Positions 55,689-64,000 of a stretch of 64,000 bases of DNA are shown here, in pieces; within the stretch, counting starts at the first letter, position 1, and the number at the start of each line of letters is the position of its first letter. Made by a program: the position numbers and the translations under genes. The notes beneath the pieces were generated by a model. It searched no databases. It had not been told where the DNA came from and saw only the letters and a program-made list of their open reading frames with translations. The stretch is from Gliomastix tumulicola (Eukaryota > Ascomycota > Sordariomycetes > Hypocreales > Bionectriaceae), in contig BCHX01000001.1 of the NCBI GenBank assembly GCA_001599755.1, forward strand, positions 7,373,555-7,437,554. The letters are read 5' to 3'.

Positions 55689-56599
55689 AAGGCTCCGCCC
55701 TTATGGGTGGCGTGATTATGATAGATATAAGGTAGAGAGCGATCCGAATAGAAAGCCATTACATATCCCTACGTACGGTGACAAAGCGCTTGACTTCATT
55801 CTCGTCATCTCTAGGTGAATCACGCAGCTGGACCTTGCAGCAGTAGAAGACGTGATTTTATGCTTTGCTTCGTCTACATGCGCGCAACATTCTTATAACA
55901 GTGTCGTTGAGTCATTCGTGGCAGTCTATAGGGCCGTAACCATGCGACCTGACCGCCAGGGATGATGCAAAATGCACGTAGGGAGTACAAAGCTCTGGCG
56001 GCCACCCGTCACAGGACACAGTTTAGGAGGCGTGTATTGATTAGATACGAAGTGTTTCTCCCAAGCTGCGAGTGCATCTTCTGGATTCTGCCTCATAACT
56101 CGCTGCAGATACGCCAGTGTCGGAACAGCTCCTGTTAACTCCGGCTTGAGATGGCTGGTTGTTAGAGAAGGAAGCGGAGGATGTTCGGCCGCGGGGTTCA
56201 CAAGCCCCTTTTGTCTATGCTCCGACGGAGAGTAGGAATGCATTGATACGGGGGAAGGAGGCGAAGGTATTTCAATCGCTAGGGCCCAGGCTCCCTCAAA
56301 CGTGTCGCCGTGTCTTGAATTACACTAGGATTGTGACTTGCATCTTGATTTTCACGATGAAGCCCGTTGCTGCGCTCGTTCTCTGTGACAGCGTCCTCAT
56401 ATCGGCCCGTGGCGTAGAATGATTTACGCTACGATTGGCTCATGTCGACATCTAATGTCGCAAATGTTGAAGTTCGGTTCATTAGCTCCTTTATCGATTG
56501 CGTTGCGCCAATTCAAGTGGCACGAAATCGCGAGTAAGTCATGAGACTGACTGAATGAGCAGGCGAACCGGATCAGTGGCTGGGACCATGTGGCCAATC
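55689..56599. other. Decayed intergenic region
   Basis: 0.9 kb without a supportable gene. A minus-strand frame (55926-56243) encodes about 100 residues I cannot assign; it may be a fragment or chance. DNA toward the right merges into the beta-helix relic. Confidence 0.4.
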
Positions 56600-57470
56600 A
56601 ATCTACCGATTTTGGAGTCCGAGTGCAGAATGCTGTTGCATGACTAATTGACGGGAGAGAATTGTACTTTGATTCCGACACCGCTAGAGTCTACTACAAG
56701 CCTCCAAAGGGTGAGAATCTAGAGGAGATGGACACTTATCTAGTAGTGCAAGAGACTCTCATCTCCATCGGTGGAACATACAATGAGCCAGGCCATGACA
56801 TAGGCATCACCGATATTTTATTCGCCAATTGAAAATATACATCAGCAGAGTAGTTGCTTACCTGTGGCATAATAGTCGCATTCTACCTGGCTCAAGCAGG
56901 GCAATGGGTTTGGGTATGTTGACCAGCAGACTGGAGGACCAACCGCTCTATGGGACCCCAACGACGCCCAAAGGCAAATTGATTGACGGCAACCTGATTC
57001 ATGGATATAGACTGATCTTGGGGGCATCGATACGCTCTCCGATTCGCCCGGGACAAACATCAGTCGGAACTACATGCATGGCTCGCAGCATTTCGGCCTT
57101 TACCCCGACGAAGCCTCAAGCCTGCTCAACATCACTTACAGCAGCTGCTTCTCCGACGATCGTTGGTTCAGACCCAATGACGAGAGCATTGACGAAGGTA
57201 CAGGAAACACAGCGGTCATAGACAATCAGGGCAAGGTTAGCGACAGCTTAGACAAGTAACCCGGCGGAATTGGCACGCGTAATAACACATTCACCCGCAA
57301 CTTTGTCGTCCCCGATCTCGCATCGACGTCTTTGCTTGGCCACAAGATTGCTTATCGAGGGGGGATTCTCCCGGGTAAGCGCGCGTGCAGGCAAGTCTCA
57401 AGCCAAGATGAACTTGCCGACGCCTACATTTCACTCTCCTTTTCGCACGGCGACATGAGCCTCATAATCC
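56600..57470 (+). pseudogene. Relic of a right-handed beta-helix (pectate-lyase-like fold) protein gene
   Basis: Broken coding blocks in different frames carry the pattern of fungal secreted parallel-beta-helix proteins. First ELYFDSDTARVYYKPPKGE and ETLISIGG (56665-56785), then PGTNISRNYMHGSQHFGLYPDEASSLLNITYS (57050-57145), then NNTFTRNFVV (57288-57317). Stops (TGA near 56639, TGA near 56831, TAA near 57257) and frame shifts separate them, and no ATG-led start or intron set reconnects them. Members of this fold are usually polysaccharide lyases or hydrolases; the original substrate cannot be told. There is no sign of expression. Confidence 0.65.
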
Positions 57471-59921
57471 AACGTTGACGACGACAAATTCACCAATGTA
57501 ATCCTTGGCATGATCGCTCAGGGATGCGAGGTCGTGCCAGGCCACGTGCCCACGGTGATTTCTGCAAATAGCTTCGCCATTGTAACTTATGAGACTCTTG
57601 GATGCGAGTAACCGCATTTCAGTTTCATACACAAACTCTCGAATGGGATGGCCCAGAACTATCTCACGAGAAACTGGTTAATACGCCCTTTTAAGTCTAA
57701 TAGATATATAATCGAGCCACGACATCAAATGACCACGGCAGATTATTCTGATACTCGGCAATTCAGTTCAGCATAAGGGCCGTTCTACCTTCGCCATGGG
57801 ATATCACCTAAACTACTGTAGCAGACAGTTGGAGCTCGTTGTTATGGGCGAAATGGTATTTACCATAACATTCGACGCACCTGCATGCCACATGATGTCC
57901 ACACCCTTGAGGTCTGTTTGTAGAAGTACATTATGCTTATTATTATTTCCCTCGCCGGGTAAATGTGTGCGAGGAGTCTTGTCTATTTGTACGCGAGTCA
58001 CTACCGTAATGAGATTCTAATACGTGATTTATCTACAATGACATTTTGCCGACCGGGTTTGTTTTCATCAGCCTCATCACAGTTTCGATCGGTTGTACGA
58101 CTGACGTCCCTCTCGTAGATAAATGGCCATGACAAGGAACGAGAGACCTGAGAGAACCAACCCCTCCCTCACGCCCCAGCAAAATCTCATCAAGCAAGAA
58201 AATCAGGATCAGTGGCACGCAGGGGAATCAATGTTCTCAGAAAACTGAGATCATGTGACTGAGTGGTGGTGGTGTCACGGCAGCGACCGATGACCAGCAG
58301 CAAGGATAGGTGAAGCCGTTTATCTGTCACATCCTCTAGAGAATGGGCAGTATTGTCCTCCCTTTCTAGCCTCTCCTTTCCACTTTCGTAGGGACTGATT
58401 AGGTAAAAACCCCCAAGCTAGATCGCCTTCAGGTTTTCTGGATGGTGAGTGGTGTCTCGCGCTAAGCGTCTACATGGTCAAGCTTGTTATAACGATGGTG
58501 AAAACGTTCGTGACGAAACACTATGGATGAGTTAACTCAAGGTAAGAAATAAGCACATCGCTCGCTGTCGGAAGCTGGAGAGAGTCGCGAGAATGAGCGA
58601 TGGAGTCGGTGAGACTTGCCAAGCCCATGTTAGAACGTGGGGGTTCGTGCGATGTTAGTTCACTTAGTTCACTGGTGTGAGTCTTTGAGAAGCTGGGGTG
58701 GTTGTGTGTCGACGTGCTGGGCGCGGAGACGAGACCATGCCATCGGGGTTTGGCCCGGAGACAGGGAATTATCATCCCTGACAAGCCCCAAATAGTGTAA
58801 ACTGGGGTTTGGAGAGGACGTGGGGGTCGGTTTCCCCCGCAGATCAGCAGGTGTGGCCAGGCATAAGGCCTCTGTAACGTCACCAAAACGCGTCAACGCC
58901 ACCATCGTATGGCGGAGAGACTGAACATGAGACTGACTCGGATCCACGCATGCTCAAAGGAACAGTTTGCACTGAAGCGGGTCACAGTCGGCAATAGATG
59001 GCATTAGTCGGCAATGGACGGAAAGTATCCGAACGTACGTGGACCAAGGAGCGGGACAATGACACACTCCTCCCTTAGCGTCTACACATTTGCGATAGTA
59101 ACCAAGGACCATCTCATCTCTTGAAGCGCCGATGTGACTCTGGTAGCATCGGTGCTTCAATACAGTTGTCAATCGGCTTCGGACGGTCTATGATGAGCAT
59201 CTTGGAACGTCGGACGGGAGCAAAGAGATGGATTCGTCTCCAGGACAAGACACTGTCAAGGTGATATGCGGATGTGGAAGGGACATAAACTCAACGCGGC
59301 CTGCCTGAAATGGGCCCCAGCCACCAGCAGTTAGTGTGAATCCATCATCGAGAGGTGTTGACAAAAGGTGCGCTACTTGCAACCTGATTCCCATCCTACT
59401 GCCTCGGATGATTTCAATCGAGCGTTTGAGCAAGCTCTTCGCTTGACCATTCCAGCCATCGCCAAATAGGCTCTGCCAGAGGCACTTCAACTTCGGGGAC
59501 AATGCCAGGACCTACCAGGTTGGCGAAGTCGGAGGGCAGATATGTACCCAGAAAAGGTGGTAACTGCGTGAGACTCCCTGACGGGTGGAGGGACGAGGAG
59601 GCCCAGCGCACAACATGCACAGTCACCTACGGCCCCTTCGCTGTTCAATGGGGGCGTCCACAACCATTACTGTCCGCTCCGCCCATCTCTCACTCCCCAG
59701 GCGGAAATAGTGTGCTCTCGGATCAATAATGGCCCTTTTGGCTTTCCTCCCCGCTGGCAACGAGTCATGTAACCAAATGTCCACCCCCACGCCGCCCCGC
59801 ATCATCCCCAACCTCAACCTTCCTCGTTAAAAAGAAACGGGAGTCTCATTGCGGCTTCCACGCCTGATTTCCACGCCTGACTTGTACGGCCCAAGATCCT
59901 CGATACTCTGTAACCGTCTAG
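57471..59921. other. Gene-poor region before the terminal regulator
   Basis: 2.4 kb with only short, unsupported open frames on both strands. The first ~150 bases may still be debris of the beta-helix gene. The last part holds the promoter of the Zn2Cys6 gene, with a T-rich/C-rich leader. No repeat, tRNA or mobile element recognised. Confidence 0.45.
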
Positions 59922-62627
59922 ATGACGCCAGGAACCGGCCAGCGATCGTATCGGGCATGCCTGAGGTGCCGTCAACGCAAGACGAGGTGCAATCTGTACG
60001 TGCAATTCAGCCCGACAAACCATGGACCCCTCCTCGTCTGCTAATGCTAGGTCACCCCAATCCAGAGACGCCTTTGGCGACCCCAAAAAGCCTCCGTGTG
60101 TAGCCTGTCATAACTCGGGCAGCGAGTGTATCCTGGTCCCGTCGAAACGCGGGGGACCCTTCCGCCGACCATCACACCACCAGCGAGACGAAGGACCAGC
60201 GCACTCGCCTGCGAGCCCTGAGACCGACGATGCGAATGAGAGTAGTGTTTCTGGAGGGGGACCGTTCGTCTCAGGGCCGGACCGTGATGACGCAGGGCCG
60301 GGGCCAGCTGAGGACGCCCACATGGAGCTGAGGAACCCCTCAGACGCTCTGCAAATATTGGCGTGTTCAGGTCGTGACACCGCGTCCGTCGCGTCGTCCA
60401 GCTATCATCCGTCCACGTCCCCTGGCAACCAAACCACGTCAGATGTCTGTGTCGTAGGTTCCATCAGCGAGACTCGCTCAGCCAGACACCAATATCACTA
60501 CAATCACCACGGTGGTACAGTTGTCAGAGGCCCTGGCGCCTCAGACAACCCAGGGATCCTCAACGACTATGAATTAGTTCGCAAATTCATGCTACACCCG
60601 ATCCTCATCGCCGAGCTGCTCCAAGTGTGAGTTGTCGTCTGCATCTACCACTTCACTTCTCAACCTATCACATACCACAAGAGATCACGAAACTTACTCT
60701 AGTACCACAAGATACACGCGGGACTACCACTTGTACTGCCCTATCGTGCCTAGCTATCTTCTTGGGGAGTCAGGCATTAACAAGATTCAACGAACGGATC
60801 ACTTCCTCCTGACCGTGATCCTGACGATTGCCTCGAGGGATCTACCGCACCATACACTCACCCATCGGTGCTGCTGGGACTATACGCAGCGGCTACTTTC
60901 CGAGATACTCCTGGCACATCCCTGGAGCCAGTCGCCGCGAACTGTTCAGGGGCTGCTTCTCCTCTCCGAATGGCTTCCACATATTCAAATCCACTCAACG
61001 AGCTCCGAACCGAACAAGACCCTCTTTGGCGAGGACCGGACCGCTTGGTCTTTGGTTGGCCTGGCGGTTCGGCAAGCTTATCTGCTCCGCTTGGACCAGG
61101 CAGCCTTCCGCAGGGCGGCTACCGATGAAGGATTCCAGGAACGAGAGGAGCAGAAGCGAATCACCTGGACTTGTAAGTGAGCACGCCGTGACTCTAATCA
61201 TGGCTCTCCCTCCATATTCCCAACTCCGTTTCCTTGGTCCTGGGATTAGCACCTACATCGACAGCATCGTTACTGACATGTCTGTCCACTCTGTGGTTCC
61301 GCAAAGTCGTGTATTTGACAGATCGCCAGATCTCTGCCCGTCTAGGACAAGCCTTCTGGTCTCGGGGACCTGCGCCAGGATCGCGTCTCACGGCCGACGA
61401 CTTCCCCAGCCTGAAGCCCACGCCCGGGGTGACGACTGAAGACCTCTCTGGGGTGTTGCAAGCTACCATCGAGCTGACCCAGATCCTGCACAACGCCCAC
61501 GGCATCCTCTACTCATCAACGACCAGAACGCTGGACATGATCTATCAAGGCGACTACGCCCGCTACCTAGATGACTTCCAGCGAGCTGCAAGCGTATGGT
61601 ACGAAACTTGGTGCAGCATAGCTGTCCGTAGCGACATCCGAAATACGCTCCTCATCATGTATGAGTACATCTGTGTCTATGTCAACGCATTCTCTCTCCA
61701 GGCAGTCCTCACGAGGGCTGCCAGTTCGCGGCAGTCAGGGCCTGGACATGCGCCGCCGCGAGCTGTCGTTGGTCACCATGACCCAGAGGACGTATTTCGC
61801 CGTGGCATCATGTCCACTTGGGATGGCCAATACATCTTCAACGCCAGCAACGCCGCCCGAAAGCTTTTGGGTCTGATTAATGATCCCCATACTCGGCACC
61901 GACTGTGCCATATGCCTTCGCGGTATTTGATGTACGTCTCCTAGGTGGCGCCGTCGTCCATCAAGTTTACCATCAGACTAACTAGAGCCGTTCTCACCCT
62001 AGATATGGCGTCTACGCGGCCGTCTTTCTGCATAAGGCCTTGCGTACTCGAGTCTTTCGGTCAAGCGCCGAGTGTCGGGAAGTGATAGAGCTGGCATTGG
62101 AGTTTACCTCAACGATCGAAAACGCCCCCGCCGTCCAGCCGCACATCTGCCGCGAGTATGGACGTATGTTGAGAAACCTTTGGCAGCAGGTCGATGTCAG
62201 AAGCGACCGCGTTTCCCACCGAAGTGACAACACAGACGCGGACGCGGACGCGGACGCAAACACACGCTCAACCGAGAACACGCGACGACTCAGAAACCAG
62301 GGGAAGGACTCCGTGCCGCAACAAGTGAGCCGTGATTTCAACGTCGCGCCGTCAACTGGTCCAGTCATGCAGCAGGTCGCTGAAAGCGGAAGACCCGCAG
62401 GCGATGCAGCTACCACGAGGGAGCAGGAAACCTGGCAGGGCATAGAAGGAATGGAACCTCCATTTGACTCTAGCTATCTGGATCTTGGGAACGACATGGC
62501 TGCTCTACATTCAGTAGAAGGGTATTTCGCGGGATCCTTCCTTCCGGGCGTGACGGATTTCGGACAACAGGAACAGTCCGACGGTGTAATGTCGGGATTG
62601 AATAATGGATGGATGGGCGGTTTTTAG
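59922..62627 (+). CDS. Zn2Cys6 transcription factor with long zinc-cluster spacer
   Basis: A nuclear regulator. The exons are 59922-59995, 60051-60626, 60712-61172, 61307-61931 and 62003-62627 (786 aa). The zinc cluster is split by the first intron: C13-x2-C16-x6-C23, then 17 residues, then C41-x2-C44-x6-C51 (ACLRCRQRKTRC and CVACHNSGSEC). The inner spacer is longer than the usual 5-9. A disordered Ser/Gly/Asp-rich stretch follows. The fungal-specific TF domain starts about residue 215, with YHLYCPIVPSYL, GLLLLSEWLP, AYLLRLDQAAF and TDRQISARLGQAFWSRGP. A repeated Asp-Ala tract (62236-62262) lies near the C-terminus. The third intron (134 nt) is the longest in the window. It is the nearest intact regulator to the sugar-acid cluster, 4.2 kb away, and could control it. 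Confidence 0.85.
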
Positions 62628-63355
62628 AATTATTATCACGACCTGGCACTAAGCCCCGACTAGGTGATTAAGCATTAATACATGCACCTCATGCTTTTAA
62701 TTTAGTGCTGCCATAGGGAGCTCCCTATGTATTATGACCTAATGTAATAGTCGTAGGATGATAAGCCCTAATAGCTATAGCTTATATTAATAGCCCTAGT
62801 AATAATTAATTTAAAAGGGAAATTTAAAGATATTAGTATAATAAGAATTAAAGGATATTTAAAATATTATTTAATAATAATTTATAATTTAATTATTTTT
62901 AAATATTTAAGTAATTAAAAAAAGAAAAATTTTATAAAAAAGTATATTATTAATAAATTAATTTTTTTATTAAATAAATAATAATAATTTAAGTTATTTT
63001 TTAATTATATTTTAATATTAACTTAAAGTATTTATAATAATTTAATAATAAAAATTTAATAATAAAAATTTAATTATAAATTAAATATTAATAATTAATT
63101 ATAATAATTAATAATAATAAAGGTTATTATAATAAATAATAATTTTATTTATATAATTTATTAAAAAAATATAAAATTAAAATAAAAGTAAAAAAAATAA
63201 AATATATATAAGCTTAAAGTAATATAATATATTATATTATATTATTTTTTTATTATTTATATTTATATATTAAAATTAAATTTTAAAATAAAGTAAAAAA
63301 AGTAAAAAAGTATATAAAAAATAATATATTAAGTATAAAGTATTAGTAAATATAT

Positions 63356-63484
63356 AATATAAAGTAAATATATTTAACTTAATAAATAATATTATTATTA
63401 AATTTAAAAAAATTTAATACTTTTAAACTTAAACTTAAAAAAACCTAAAAGTTAAATAGCTTTTATAAACTTATATAAAATACT
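63356..63484 (+). repeat. Direct repeat copy 1 (129 bp) in the A/T block
   Basis: Matches 63789-63917 end to end without gaps, starting AATATAAAGTAAATATATTT and ending TTATATAAAATACT. The roughly ten mismatches are mostly transitions (G/A, C/T), as expected after RIP. Confidence 0.85.
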
Positions 63485-63788
63485 TTATAATATTTTAAAA
63501 TTTAACTATAATAATAATATACTTTATAATTTATAAGGGATAATATTTAATAAATAGTAATTTTATTTAAAGAGAAATAAAAGTAATATTAGTAAAATAT
63601 AAATAATTAATAATTTCTAGGGAAAGAGTAAATAATAATACTAGTTTTATATATAAAGGAAATATACTTTAAATTAAAAAGTAATTATATAGTTTACTAT
63701 AATATTAAAGTATATTACTAGGAAAATAATATATTTAAATTAAGAATTTAAATATAAAATAAAGTAATTAAGCTTTATAGTAAAAGTT

Positions 63789-63917
63789 AATATAAAGTAA
63801 ATATATTTAACTTAATAAATAATATTATTATTAAGTTTAAAAGAATTTAATATATTTAAACTTAAGTTTAAAATAATTTAAAAGTTAAATAACTTTTATA
63901 AACTTATATAAAATACT
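63789..63917 (+). repeat. Direct repeat copy 2 (129 bp) in the A/T block
   Basis: The second copy, 433 bp downstream of copy 1. Its end coincides with the return to normal base composition, so it may mark the end of an old element such as an LTR-like or terminal repeat. Confidence 0.8.
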
Positions 63918-64000
63918 AGCCCCTAGTAATCCGCGTTTTTACGCCATAAATATTTTCCAGCCCAGCGTAGAGTCCCCCTGTCAGGGGTACTGCACGGGCC

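Larger units (their letters stand above)
62640..63925. repeat. A/T-only block, RIP-type transposon remains
   Basis: Just after the last stop codon the composition falls to almost pure A and T for about 1.3 kb, then returns sharply to ordinary composition at about 63918-63930. No coding capacity remains. Such blocks are the known result of repeat-induced point mutation (C to T in duplicated DNA). Two diverged copies of a 129-bp unit inside support an origin from repeated DNA. Confidence 0.85.

Noticed and set aside
55926..56243. About 105-residue minus-strand frame downstream of the reductase gene
   Set aside because: No recognisable family and no start context. It could be a gene fragment but cannot be supported.
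1..64000. tRNA, rRNA, CRISPR array, intact transposon or NRPS/PKS core genes
   Set aside because: I looked for T-loop patterns, clustered direct repeats, transposase/reverse-transcriptase motifs and megasynthase motifs by reading both strands and saw none. A covariance-model or profile search would be the decisive test.

Overview
The window looks like nuclear DNA of a filamentous ascomycete (Pezizomycotina, probably a Sordariomycete-like fungus). Most genes carry introns of about 45-135 nt with GT..AG ends and a CTAAC/CTGAC-type branch site. The gene content is typically fungal: Zn2Cys6 regulators, MFS sugar and siderophore transporters, a HET protein and a GH95 enzyme. The right end falls abruptly into a nearly pure A/T block of the kind left by RIP. 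I traced 24 intact protein genes and two gene relics, and checked that every spliced model stays in frame from ATG to stop. I found no tRNA, rRNA or CRISPR.

Left part (0.9-26.8 kb), mostly metabolism and transport: an MFS sugar transporter; a mitochondrial-type aconitase paralogue; a siderophore-iron transporter with a GATA-type site upstream; a Baeyer-Villiger-like flavin monooxygenase; a large Zn2Cys6 regulator; a zinc alcohol dehydrogenase; a DsbA/FrnE-like oxidoreductase; a second MFS sugar transporter whose reading frame needs a 2-nt exon between two back-to-back introns; a divergently transcribed cytosolic GH95 fucosidase-family enzyme; and a secreted SMP-30-like beta-propeller.

Middle (27.1-41.4 kb): a possible small terpenoid locus, with a regulator-like protein, a 14-TM TRI12-like MFS exporter and a HAD-fold/terpene-cyclase fusion with a DxDTT motif (drimane-synthase type). 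It is followed by a secreted metzincin-like protease, a muconate-cyclase-like lactonase with a 13-nt exon, and a HET protein ending in two WW-like modules. A short relic of an MmgE/PrpD gene lies after the HET gene.

Right part (41.6-55.7 kb): a compact seven-gene set that reads as a non-phosphorylative sugar-acid catabolic cluster. It has an anion:cation symporter-type MFS permease, a DHDPS/KDG-aldolase-family lyase, a dihydroxyacetone kinase, a DgoD-type galactonate dehydratase, a polyol/sugar-acid MDR dehydrogenase, a KduD-like SDR and a ketopantoate-reductase-like enzyme. Together they could import a hexonate or deoxy-uronate, convert it to a 2-keto-3-deoxy sugar acid, split it into pyruvate plus a C3 aldehyde and phosphorylate the C3 unit. 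That pathway is inference. After a decayed region holding a beta-helix relic comes a Zn2Cys6 regulator (59.9-62.6 kb), then the A/T block with two diverged 129-bp direct repeats.
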